Source: Candidatus Brevefilum sp.
GTDB lineage: Bacteria > Chloroflexota > Anaerolineae > Anaerolineales > Anaerolineaceae
DNA length: 24,359 nucleotides
NCBI GenBank assembly: GCA_007119455.1
Contig: SKPR01000155.1
Span: 1-24,359, forward strand
Direction of reading: 5' to 3'
A model generated the notes under the pieces. That model saw nothing but the letters and a program-made list of their open reading frames with translations. It made no database searches and had not been told where the DNA came from. The position numbers were made by a program, and so were the translations under genes. The stretch's first letter is position 1. Every line of letters begins with the position of its first letter. Below are positions 6,549 through 14,197 of this stretch, in pieces.

Positions 6549-7688
6549 ATGAAAATCGGGTCTTTCGAATTCAACCTTAGAGAGCTTGCCGGCGCAATGG
6601 GGGATTATGGTGTCCTGATACCCCTGGCGGTTGGCTATCTCACTGTGGTCGGACTTAATCCATCCGGTTTTTTTGTGATGATGGGCCTGGCCTGCATTGT
6701 CACCGGCCTGGTTTTTAAACTGCCAATGCCCATTCAACCCATGAAAGTACTGGCGGTCATAGCCATTTCCCAGGCCTGGGCGCCTTCTCTGGTCTATGCT
6801 GCCGGATTTGCGGAAGGCCTGATCTGGTTGTTTTTTGGCCTGACAAACCTGGTGAAATGGGTGGCAAAGATCACGCCCAAGCCGGTGGTATGGGGAATTC
6901 AGATCGCCCTGGGCATCATGCTCGCCATCCGGGCGGTTGAAATGATCTCAACGGCCTGGGTTCTGGGCATCGTGTCGGTCGCCATCATCCTGCTTCTGCG
7001 CAAGTTCCCTTACATCCCGGCACCACTGGTTCTGGTCATTTTGGGTGTGGCGATCGTGTTTGTCAACGGTGATGTCGATGGAATTTCGCCCCCCGTCCTG
7101 ACTCTGCCCGAATTAACTGGCTTTCGCCTGGAAGAGATCTGGCAGGCGTTGGTGCTGGCCGGGTTTGCGCAAATCCCCCTCACGGTCACCAATGCTACGA
7201 TTGCTGTAGCCGCATTGATCAAAACTTATTTTCCTGATAAAGAAGTGACAACCCGGCAGCTCTCATTGAGTCATGGCTTTATGAACATGGTCGTGCCCTT
7301 TTTTGGGGGTATACCGATGTGCCATGGCGCCGGCGGTTTGGCCGGGCAATATTATTTTGGCGCACGCACAGGGGGAACCAAGATCATCGAAGGCAGCATT
7401 TATATCATTTTGGGGTTATTATTTGCCACGACATTCACGGATATTTTTGCCGTTTTCCCGATGGCAATCCTGGGGTCCATGCTGCTGCTGGTGGGTTTTG
7501 AATTGATCAAATTTGTGAAAAATCTGCAGTTTGACCTGGAATTAATCCCGGTTGCACTGACCATTGTCCTGACATTGCTGACGAATATGGCTGTGGGTTT
7601 TGCGATCGGACTCATCAGCCACCATCTGATCAAGCACTTCCGCAGGGGTCAAGGGCATGGAGAAGAAAACCAGGATTCCGAAGGATAA
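6549..7688 (+). CDS. MOT1-family molybdate (sulfate) transporter
   Basis: A membrane protein of 379 residues with roughly ten to twelve hydrophobic segments. It belongs to the MOT1 branch related to SulP transporters: FNLRELAGAMGDYGVLIPL near the N-terminus, LPMPIQPMKVLAVIA (the conserved PMP-x-QPMK motif), and CHGAGGLAGQYYFGARTGG in the second half. Characterised MOT1 proteins carry molybdate, so oxyanion uptake for molybdenum or tungsten cofactor is likely; sulfate is possible. The frame stays open upstream to a GTG at 6450. I chose the ATG at 6549 because GAAGG (6533-6537) precedes it by 11 nt, and the conserved protein starts there. The extra 33 codons have no family similarity and coincide with the structured leader. 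The gene diverges from the SLC13 pair and ends at a strong terminator. Confidence 0.85.
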   Translation: MKIGSFEFNLRELAGAMGDYGVLIPLAVGYLTVVGLNPSGFFVMMGLACIVTGLVFKLPMPIQPMKVLAVIAISQAWAPSLVYAAGFAEGLIWLFFGLTNLVKWVAKITPKPVVWGIQIALGIMLAIRAVEMISTAWVLGIVSVAIILLLRKFPYIPAPLVLVILGVAIVFVNGDVDGISPPVLTLPELTGFRLEEIWQALVLAGFAQIPLTVTNATIAVAALIKTYFPDKEVTTRQLSLSHGFMNMVVPFFGGIPMCHGAGGLAGQYYFGARTGGTKIIEGSIYIILGLLFATTFTDIFAVFPMAILGSMLLLVGFELIKFVKNLQFDLELIPVALTIVLTLLTNMAVGFAIGLISHHLIKHFRRGQGHGEENQDSEG

Positions 7689-7720
7689 TTAAATCCAGAA
7701 TCCGATGATGGGATTATTGA

Positions 7721-7751
7721 AAAAGGGGCCTCCGAAATCGGAGGCCCCTTT
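7721..7751. terminator. Bidirectional terminator between MOT1 and thioferritin genes
   Basis: GGGGCCTCCG (7725-7734) pairs with CGGAGGCCCC (7739-7748) around a 4-nt loop. It is flanked by AAAA on the left and TTT on the right, and lies between two convergent genes. Confidence 0.88.
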
Positions 7752-7765
7752 CCGTCTGACTCCCC

Positions 7766-8323
7766 TTACACAGACGGCATGAAGGGTCGCACAAATGGCG
7801 ATGTTTCGCCACGGCGCATGAAGTGACCCGATGGCCCTTCACCCAGGAACTCAGAGAACCAGGATTCGTGCTCAATTTCTTCGTTGAGGATGGCCAGGGC
7901 CAATGCATAGGTGCGGTGATCCTTACCGGCTGTGAGGTTACAGATCTCGGAATAACCCCGGACGGCGCACCGTTCAGCTTCCACCAGGACTTTCAGAATC
8001 GCTCTGACATCGCTGATGTCATCGGGCAGCCTGGCTGGCGGGCAGGCTGAGATATCGTGGAACTCACGCATATCATCAGGGAGCTTGCCACCCAGCTCAT
8101 AGATGCGGGGAACCAGGGCTTCGAAGTGATTGCGGTCTTCAATGCGGGCGGCTTCCGCGATCTCCTTGATCCCCTCACCTTCCAAACCGATCAGGTTGGC
8201 GCGCAGGATGGTGTAGTAATAGAAGGTTGTCAGCTCTGCTGCCGCATTCTTCACCAGCATTTCCACCAGTTCATCCACATCGATACCGGTTTTTTCTACC
8301 ATTTCACGTGCTACTTTAGCCAT
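7766..8323 (-). CDS. Dps-like ferritin (DPSL, thioferritin type)
   Basis: A ferritin-like four-helix protein of 185 residues, expected to form a shell that oxidises and stores iron and removes peroxide. Candidate metal ligands are E30, E62/D63 with H66, E116/E118, and E149-x2-H152 in EEIEHESWF. C94 (in SACPPARL) and C119 (in EAERCAVRGY) are 25 residues apart, the spacing I recall for the cysteine pair that defines archaeal and bacterial thioferritins. A third Cys is at 128. The first metal motif reads E-x3-H or D-x2-H rather than the usual E-x2-H. AAGGA lies 7-8 nt before the ATG. The gene follows perR on the same strand after 83 nt, matching a role in peroxide defence. A plain bacterioferritin or rubrerythrin is less likely, because haem and rubredoxin-type Cys motifs are absent. 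Confidence 0.82.
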   Translation of the reverse strand: MAKVAREMVEKTGIDVDELVEMLVKNAAAELTTFYYYTILRANLIGLEGEGIKEIAEAARIEDRNHFEALVPRIYELGGKLPDDMREFHDISACPPARLPDDISDVRAILKVLVEAERCAVRGYSEICNLTAGKDHRTYALALAILNEEIEHESWFSEFLGEGPSGHFMRRGETSPFVRPFMPSV

Positions 8324-8406
8324 TTCATTTTCCTTTCTTAATATAGGGATTGATTAAATAGATCAGCATTATCTTATATGCCATAAGACCTCAAAACAAA
8401 AACCCT

Positions 8407-8823
8407 TTACTGACAATCTGGGCAAATTCCATAAAAAGTAACCTGGATACGTTCAACCTTGAAACCCGATACATTTTCAGGCGCCAGTGTTAAAGGTTCA
8501 TCATCATGCAGGAGATCGATTAATTTCTGGCATGAGCGGCAATACATGTGATGGTGGGGGGAAGTCTCCGGGTCGTATCTGGTCCCCCCTTCGCGGGTAT
8601 TTTCAACGATCTCAAGTTCTCCCAAAGCCACCAGCTCGTTGACTGTATTGTAAACCGTGGAGCGTGACACTTCCGGCATATGAGACCGGACACTTTGGTA
8701 GAGTTCATCCACTGTGGGGTGAGAACCATCGCCAGAAAGGATTTCAAAAATCAGCCTGCGTTGCGGCGTGATCCGCATGCCCTTTTGGCGGTAAAGATCG
8801 ATTAATTTTTCGGGTGATTGCAT
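8407..8823 (-). CDS. perR: PerR-type peroxide-sensing Fur-family repressor
   Basis: A 138-residue winged-helix regulator. The DNA-binding helix is in SRSTVYNTVNELVALGELE. The metal site matches PerR rather than Fur: H35, D84, H90, H92 and D103, the last an Asp where Fur proteins have Glu. Two CxxC pairs (C95/C98 and C134/C137) form the structural zinc site. In PerR, iron-catalysed oxidation of a His ligand by peroxide releases DNA. A TTG lies one codon upstream, but I take the ATG. The ribosome site is weak (GGA). Its promoter contains a PerR-type box, so autoregulation is likely, and the thioferritin gene downstream is a natural target or cotranscript. Confidence 0.88.
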   Translation of the reverse strand: MQSPEKLIDLYRQKGMRITPQRRLIFEILSGDGSHPTVDELYQSVRSHMPEVSRSTVYNTVNELVALGELEIVENTREGGTRYDPETSPHHHMYCRSCQKLIDLLHDDEPLTLAPENVSGFKVERIQVTFYGICPDCQ

Positions 8824-8855
8824 CAACTATCCGTTAGATTAGAATATTTCCTTAT

Positions 8856-8892
8856 TGATAATAATTCTAAATAGTTTTTGCCAAAATGTCAA
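8856..8892 (-). promoter_or_regulatory. perR promoter with overlapping PerR-type box
   Basis: Minus-strand TTGACA (8892-8887), a 17-nt spacer and TAGAAT (8869-8864). TTAGAATTATTATCA (8870-8856) covers the -10 and matches the Bacillus PerR box TTATAATTATTATAA at 13 of 15 positions, in the 7-1-7 arrangement. Binding there would block RNA polymerase. Confidence 0.8.
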
Positions 8893-8975
8893 GGACACAC
8901 ATATTTAGACATTAATTAGCTGTTGTTTCTTCCCGGGATACCCAGGTGACACGATACACATTGTGGTTAAGCAAT

Positions 8976-9004
8976 AAGGCAGGTTCTTAATACGAACCCG
9001 CCTT
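8976..9004 (-). terminator. Probable terminator of the tetR-ABC operon
   Basis: On the minus strand AAGGCGGGTTC (9004-8994) pairs with GAACCTGCCTT (8986-8976) over 11 positions with one G-U pair and a 7-nt loop. The G-U would be an A-C mismatch in plus-strand RNA, so the hairpin belongs to minus-strand transcripts. The T-run after it is poor (ATTGCTT). Confidence 0.6.
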
Positions 9005-9028
9005 GATATGTCTGGTTATTGATAATGC

Positions 9029-11494
9029 TTATTCAATAACCCTGAGGGTGCTGGGGATATCTATCCGCTTAAGTTTACGAGCATTGATGATCGGGGTGAT
9101 CGATACTAAAACGACACCCAGAACCACCGCAGCAATAATTGAGAAAGGACTGATGTTGATTAATAATTCCATTTCTTCTATCATCGTCTCCATGCGGGTC
9201 AGCATCATTTGCTTCAGCACCCACCAGCCCAAAAAACCACCGGTGACCGTTCCAATCAATCCCAGAATCAGGTTCTCACCGATTTCAGAAAATACCACTT
9301 TTCGAATGCCCACACCATATGCGAACATGGTAGCAACCTCGCGTTTACGGTCGTCGATGTTGATGCTGGTTGAATTATAGGCAATCAAAAATGCAATCAG
9401 CAGACCCACAATCTGCATAACCCGCAATACGCCCACAAACATCACAAGAAGCTCATCCATAAAATCCAGCATTGTCGATGTAGCATTGATTGTCAGTATT
9501 CCTGGTTGATAAAAAAGGTCAGCTCGAATGTCATCTACACGAACACCTGGCGCAGGGTTGACGACAATCATATTGGTCGTCCGGGATAAACCGGTAAATT
9601 CAGCATCATCCAGGGCCAGATAACTCAGTCCCCTGATCGGGCTGTCATGGATCCCGATCAATTGGACTTCGGTTTCTTCAGTACGGAATGAAAATAAACC
9701 TTCTTGAAAAGGATGTTCGAGGACCAGTACATCGCCTACATCAAGGCCAAGATCACGGGCTGCCCGATTTGAGAGAATAATGCCCGGGAACTCCCCTGAA
9801 CCAGACAATGTACCTCTTAGCAAATTCGGCACCCAAATCTGGCTATTGATCGGGAAATACTCCAGCATGGTTTCAATTTCTTGTTCACCCTGGCGGAGAT
9901 GTCCGCCAAGCCGAAGCCAGGGCTCCATTGTTGATACCATCAACTGCCCATCCGCAGTCTCCAGATTTTGCAGATCATCAACCTGCTCGTGATCCACTGG
10001 ATAGAAAAAATCCAGGATGATGACCAATCGTTCCGGACTGCGGTAAAGCATTGATGTTCGCATCTGGTCAAGAGTCCCAAGGAATGAGTCAAGAAATCCT
10101 GTGAACATAAACAACAGTGCAATGGCCATGGCAATTCCAGCGATTGTTAAAAGTGAGCGTTTGGGAGACCGCAAAATATTCTTGAGCGGTAATTGAGAGA
10201 AGGTGTTCCCAGGCAAACGTGCGCCTTTCAACCAGCGATTTAATCCGCTGTCTTTGGCTGCCAGGTGTCCCTGAAGCGTTTCTAGCGGCTCCTTCCGTAC
10301 AGCCTGAATCACCGGGATGAATGTGGATAATAAGGGCAATAAGATACCCAGAGCTGCTGCTATGAGAAAACTTGGCGGATGCAATAAACTACCGGCGTAA
10401 AAAGGTAAAGGCGCCATTTCCACCATCAAATTCCCAAATAATTGAGTAAATACATAACCTAAAGGAATACCCAAAAGAAGACCAAAAAACGCGATCTGCA
10501 GTCCCACCAGTAGCGGGCGCAAGGCCAGTTTCCAACGCGGCAACCCCAGCGCCATGCCAATCCCGATTTGGCGTTGTTGTGATTCCACCAGGCGCCCGGC
10601 CAGATTATAAGCTGCCAGACTGGCACCAATCAGAAAAAACACCGCGATCATGTTGAGCATTTCCTGGTCTTCGACAGCGTCCTCATACATCATCACCCGC
10701 GCCGGGTTGTCTTCTCCCCTCGTGAGGAAGATACCAATCTGTGGAAATGCTGCAGACATTTGTTCAAATATTTCTTCCTCAATCTGGACATGATCAACAC
10801 CTTCTGCTAGCTGTATCAAAATTTCATTGACCTGGTTGTCATAGCCATAAATCGCCTGGGCCTCAGGCAGGGCCATATATACAATAGCCATACTCGACTC
10901 CCCCAGCATATCAAACCCGGTTTGCTCCGGGGGCATGACCATAAAATATTCCGGAGTGACACCAAACCCAACAGCGGTCAATTCCTCACCGCCCATCAAT
11001 TGCACCCTGTTGCCCGGTTGAAGATCGTAATGTCTGGAAAATTTCGTTTCCAGAACAACTACCCCTACCTCATTGGGATGTTGAAGGCGGCCCTGGTCAA
11101 TGTGAATTCTTTCGATTTGGGGACCGCCCTGGCTGAAATCCACGCCAATCACTCGCCCGGAGACGAGGATGGTCTGCTCCCCCTGCGAAGCATCAACCAT
11201 CGTATCCATCACCAGGCGTGGTTCAACGGCTGCCAGTCCTTCGATATCCTCTAATACGGCCAGTGCCTGTGATTGGGGCAGCAAACTACCGGTTGTCAGG
11301 CTGATTTTAAGGTCATGCAGCGCCAATGACTCATAACTGAGATCCATCGAGGCGATCCGCCAGGTCTCCTGTCCTCCCAAGCCGGCAAAAATGCCGGTTG
11401 CCAAGGCAATAATGAAAGCAATAGCCGCCACCTGGGTCCAGCGTGTTCGTAAATCTCGCCAAGCCCAGCGAAGCCAAAAAAATAGCTTTTTCAT
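9029..11494 (-). CDS. ABC transporter permease with two FtsX/MacB-type domains
   Basis: Integral membrane subunit of about 821 residues. It has an N-terminal helix (about 20-40) followed by a large extracytoplasmic MacB-type domain. A first FtsX domain follows (around MIAVFFLIGASLAAYNLAGR). Next is a second N-terminal-type helix (LLTIAGIAMAIALLFMFTG), another extracytoplasmic domain and a C-terminal FtsX domain (VMQIVGLLIAFLIAYNS, then LILGLIGTVTGGFLGWW). This duplicated layout is typical of single-gene permeases that act as the whole membrane part. The frame extends upstream, but AAAGGAG 8 nt before the ATG at 11494 fixes the start and removes overlap with the ATPase gene. It follows that gene by 13 nt. 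Family members export lipids, lipoproteins, peptides or drugs; the substrate here is unknown. Confidence 0.88.
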   Translation of the reverse strand: MKKLFFWLRWAWRDLRTRWTQVAAIAFIIALATGIFAGLGGQETWRIASMDLSYESLALHDLKISLTTGSLLPQSQALAVLEDIEGLAAVEPRLVMDTMVDASQGEQTILVSGRVIGVDFSQGGPQIERIHIDQGRLQHPNEVGVVVLETKFSRHYDLQPGNRVQLMGGEELTAVGFGVTPEYFMVMPPEQTGFDMLGESSMAIVYMALPEAQAIYGYDNQVNEILIQLAEGVDHVQIEEEIFEQMSAAFPQIGIFLTRGEDNPARVMMYEDAVEDQEMLNMIAVFFLIGASLAAYNLAGRLVESQQRQIGIGMALGLPRWKLALRPLLVGLQIAFFGLLLGIPLGYVFTQLFGNLMVEMAPLPFYAGSLLHPPSFLIAAALGILLPLLSTFIPVIQAVRKEPLETLQGHLAAKDSGLNRWLKGARLPGNTFSQLPLKNILRSPKRSLLTIAGIAMAIALLFMFTGFLDSFLGTLDQMRTSMLYRSPERLVIILDFFYPVDHEQVDDLQNLETADGQLMVSTMEPWLRLGGHLRQGEQEIETMLEYFPINSQIWVPNLLRGTLSGSGEFPGIILSNRAARDLGLDVGDVLVLEHPFQEGLFSFRTEETEVQLIGIHDSPIRGLSYLALDDAEFTGLSRTTNMIVVNPAPGVRVDDIRADLFYQPGILTINATSTMLDFMDELLVMFVGVLRVMQIVGLLIAFLIAYNSTSINIDDRKREVATMFAYGVGIRKVVFSEIGENLILGLIGTVTGGFLGWWVLKQMMLTRMETMIEEMELLINISPFSIIAAVVLGVVLVSITPIINARKLKRIDIPSTLRVIE

Positions 11495-11507
11495 TTTGAC
11501 AACTCCT

Positions 11508-12212
11508 TTACCAATGCAGGTCCGAAATATCTGCGCGACCGCCTTTTGGGTCACCATCGCTGACAATTTCACCGCTACTCAATTCAACAACCCGATCTGC
11601 AACCCGGGAAATTTCCCGGTTATGGGTCACTACCAGGACGGTTTTATCAGCCTTTATTTGCGATTCCAGCAATTTTAAGATCTGGATTCCCGTTCGAAAA
11701 TCCAGTTCACCGGTAGGCTCATCAGCCAACAAGACAGGATTACCTGTTGCCAGCGCACGAGCAATGGCCACACGCTGCTGTTCACCACCAGAAAGCTCAT
11801 GGGGAAAATGATCGATTCTCTGACTGAGGCCGACATCATCCAGGCACTGTTTTGCAACCGCAAGCGCATCTGAAATCCCCTTCATATCGGCGGCGAAACG
11901 AACATTTTCAAGGGCTGTCAAAGATGGAAAGAGATTGAATGATTGGAAAATAAACCCGATCGTTTCTCGTCTGAAAGCAAATTTGTCGATACTTCCAGAA
12001 CTGGTAAGCTGGCGATGACTGACCGTCACCGAACCACTGGTTGGCGTATCCAATCCCCCAATCATATTGAGGAGTGTGGTTTTACCACTGCCAGATGGAC
12101 CGAGCACGACAACAAACTCGCCGCGCTCAATTCCCAGTGTTACGCCAAGCAAGGCATTGACGCTGACCGGGCCCATTTCATAACTTTTCGTTACATTGTC
12201 TAGTTTGATCAT
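11508..12212 (-). CDS. ABC transporter ATPase (MacB/LolD type)
   Basis: A 234-residue nucleotide-binding subunit with all functional motifs: Walker A GPSGSGKT (38-45), Q-loop at Q90, signature LSGGEQQR (from 140), Walker B LLADEPTGEL (161-170) and the H-loop histidine in VVTHN. Sequence and size fit the ATPases that partner FtsX/MacB-type permeases, and that permease is encoded 13 nt downstream. A GTG five codons upstream is possible, but AAAGG 7 nt before the ATG at 12212 supports the start given. It is the middle gene of the tetR-ATPase-permease operon, 29 nt after tetR. Confidence 0.92.
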   Translation of the reverse strand: MIKLDNVTKSYEMGPVSVNALLGVTLGIERGEFVVVLGPSGSGKTTLLNMIGGLDTPTSGSVTVSHRQLTSSGSIDKFAFRRETIGFIFQSFNLFPSLTALENVRFAADMKGISDALAVAKQCLDDVGLSQRIDHFPHELSGGEQQRVAIARALATGNPVLLADEPTGELDFRTGIQILKLLESQIKADKTVLVVTHNREISRVADRVVELSSGEIVSDGDPKGGRADISDLHW

Positions 12213-12241
12213 TAGATTGCCTTTCACTCTCTAAATCAGGG

Positions 12242-12847
12242 TTAATCACGTAATACATCCATCAGGTGATGTGCAAACAACCGATTAAATGACACAATAA
12301 AATGGCTTTTCAGGTCCTTTTCAGGAATCTGGTAATGAGCCGCCCATTGATTTCCAATCGCAATCACCATTAGAAATGGAAGGAGTCCATAAAAAAATGA
12401 GGTCAACCCCAACAGGATTGCCTGATCATTATTCCGATCTGTCAATTCAGGAGGCAGGTATTCAACGAGGATCGAATCGAAAAATTTATAGATCATGTCA
12501 AGCTGGTCTTCATCATTCAATAATTCGAACAATATTACCCGAATCAAGTCATGTCGCTCCTGAAGAAATTCCCAGGCCCACTCGGCGAGATACAGCAGCT
12601 CTTCATCCGTGGTGGGAAAGGTCCGATCTGCAAAAAATTCTTTCTTGATCTGGGCTGCATCAGTGACAAACTGATCCAGCACCGAATGTAATAATGACTC
12701 CTTGCTCTGGAAATAACGATAGATCAGGGCAACATTGATATTGGCTGAATCTGCGATATCAGCAACATTCGCAGCCGCAAAACCATTGTGTGCGAAAACC
12801 TCAGTTGCTGCTTTTAATATCTTGCTCTTGGTTTCTTCTGAGCTCAT
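12242..12847 (-). CDS. TetR-family transcriptional repressor of the adjacent ABC transporter
   Basis: A 201-residue regulator. The N-terminal TetR DNA-binding domain spans about residues 5-52 (ILKAATEVFAHNGF, then NVADIADSANINVALIYRYF). The remaining C-terminal part is helical and would bind a ligand that I cannot predict. The open frame extends 25 codons upstream through the promoter region. GAGGTG just before the ATG at 12847 and the position of the TetR domain fix the start. It is first in an operon with the ABC ATPase and permease. A palindrome directly between promoter and gene suggests autoregulation and control of the exporter, the usual arrangement for efflux systems. Confidence 0.88.
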   Translation of the reverse strand: MSSEETKSKILKAATEVFAHNGFAAANVADIADSANINVALIYRYFQSKESLLHSVLDQFVTDAAQIKKEFFADRTFPTTDEELLYLAEWAWEFLQERHDLIRVILFELLNDEDQLDMIYKFFDSILVEYLPPELTDRNNDQAILLGLTSFFYGLLPFLMVIAIGNQWAAHYQIPEKDLKSHFIVSFNRLFAHHLMDVLRD

Positions 12848-12860
12848 ATCACCTCGTAAT

Positions 12861-12909
12861 GTAAATAAATATTTACTTACATAATAATATATATATATTG
12901 GAATGTCAA
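12861..12909 (-). promoter_or_regulatory. tetR-ABC promoter with palindromic operator
   Basis: Minus-strand TTGACA (12909-12904), a 17-nt spacer and TATTAT (12886-12881). Directly downstream, 12861-12880 is a 20-nt palindrome with one unmatched pair (GTAAGTAAAT/ATTTATTTAC); its core 7-2-7 repeat GTAAATA-AA-TATTTAC is perfect. It overlaps the expected transcription start, a typical TetR operator site. Confidence 0.78.
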
Positions 12910-12985
12910 GGGATATATTCAAATTCTGTAAATAAAGATGCTAATCTGTTATCTGACTTTGTAATTTGTTCATTCCAAAAATATT

Positions 12986-13013
12986 TTGTTTTATCTTACC
13001 CATCAACTATAAT
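12986..13013 (+). promoter_or_regulatory. Putative promoter of the cfa-like gene
   Basis: TTGTTT (12986-12991), a 16-nt spacer and TATAAT (13008-13013). A second TATAAT occurs at 13048-13053 without a -35. The whole interval 12910-13078 is strongly AT-rich. Confidence 0.45.
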
Positions 13014-13078
13014 AAAAACACACGAAAATCAAATTTTTTTGATAAACTATAATTAATAGAGAAAATCAGGGAGCGATT

Positions 13079-14194
13079 ATGAAAAATTCTGAAAAAATGG
13101 TTCGTGAATTGCTCGCAACAGCTGAAATCGAGGTGAATGGCGATCAGCCATGGGATATCCAGGTGCATGATGACCGCCTGTATGGCCGCCTTCTTCGGGA
13201 TGCCTCACTAGGGTTGGGCGAATCCTATATGGATTGCTGGTGGGATTGTGAAGCCATTGATGTTTTTATTGATCGGGTCTTGCGGGCGAAAATACGCAAA
13301 AAAGTTGAGAAGAACCTCCGGTTAGCCCTGCATGTTTTGCAAGCGAAACTCTTCAATCGCCAATCCAGCTCCAGAGCAAAGGAAGTTGCTGAGCGCCACT
13401 ACGACCTGGGCAATGACCTCTACCGGGCGATGCTCGATAAACGCCTGAATTACACCTGCGCCTACTGGAAAGATGCTGATAACCTGGACGATGCCCAGGA
13501 AGCCAAACTCGATCTGGTTTGCTGTAAGATTGGGGCCAAACCGGGCATGCAAATTCTTGAACTGGGCTGCGGATGGGGAAGTTTCGCCAGGTACGCTGCG
13601 GAGAAGTATGGGGCATCGGTAGTGGGGGTTAATATTTCCAAAGAACAGGTTGCTTTGGGCCGTGAGCTGTGCGAGGGCTTACCGGTGGAACTGCGCTTGC
13701 AGGATTACCGCAACGTAGAAGGTCAATATGATGCCGTGATCTCAATTGGTGTGATGGAACATGTCGGTTATAAGAACTACCGCACTTATATGAAAGTTGT
13801 TGACCGCTGCTTGAAGCCGGATGGGGTGGCCTTTGTTCATACCATCGGGACCAATATCAGCCGGACCACGGGTGAACCCTGGACCGATAAATACATCTTC
13901 CCCAATGGCATGCTCCCCTCCATCACCCAGCTGGGGAAGGCCATGGAAGGTTTATTTGTGATGGAAGACTGGCACAATATCGGGCCGAATTACGACCCCA
14001 CCCTGATGGCCTGGCACGCCAACTTCAGCAAAGCCTGGCCGGAGCTCAAGGAAAAATACGGCGAGCGCTTCCGACGGATGTGGGAATACTATCTTCTGAG
14101 CAGTGCTGGCGGTTTCCGCTCCCGATCGCAACAACTATGGCAGATCGTCTTCACCCGAGAGGGTACCATGCAGCCCGATTGCCGGATATCATAG
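13079..14194 (+). CDS. cfa: Cyclopropane-fatty-acyl-phospholipid synthase family methyltransferase
   Basis: A 371-residue SAM-dependent enzyme that modifies unsaturated acyl chains in membrane phospholipids. The N-terminal lipid-binding part (1-90) contains LGLGESYMDCWWDCEAIDVF. The catalytic domain starts at RHYDLGNDLYRAMLD. The SAM loop is LELGCGWGSFA (160-170). Residues equivalent to the E. coli active site are visible: C127 in NYTCAYW, E227 in GVMEHVGYKNY, H254 in FVHTIG, and Tyr 337/338 before SSAGGFRSR. AGGGAG precedes the ATG by 5 nt. The family also includes enzymes that make mid-chain methyl branches together with a reductase. The flavoprotein 3 nt downstream makes that alternative worth considering. 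Confidence 0.9.
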   Translation: MKNSEKMVRELLATAEIEVNGDQPWDIQVHDDRLYGRLLRDASLGLGESYMDCWWDCEAIDVFIDRVLRAKIRKKVEKNLRLALHVLQAKLFNRQSSSRAKEVAERHYDLGNDLYRAMLDKRLNYTCAYWKDADNLDDAQEAKLDLVCCKIGAKPGMQILELGCGWGSFARYAAEKYGASVVGVNISKEQVALGRELCEGLPVELRLQDYRNVEGQYDAVISIGVMEHVGYKNYRTYMKVVDRCLKPDGVAFVHTIGTNISRTTGEPWTDKYIFPNGMLPSITQLGKAMEGLFVMEDWHNIGPNYDPTLMAWHANFSKAWPELKEKYGERFRRMWEYYLLSSAGGFRSRSQQLWQIVFTREGTMQPDCRIS

Positions 14195-14197
14195 GCT

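Noticed and set aside
8324..8406. Possible PerR box before the thioferritin gene (TTATGGCATATAAG)
   Set aside because: It matches the 7-1-7 consensus poorly, and no convincing -35 accompanies the GATAAT nearby.
11495..11572. Longer N-terminus of the ABC permease overlapping the ATPase gene
   Set aside because: AAAGGAG placed 8 nt before ATG 11494 and the position of the first membrane helix fix the shorter start.
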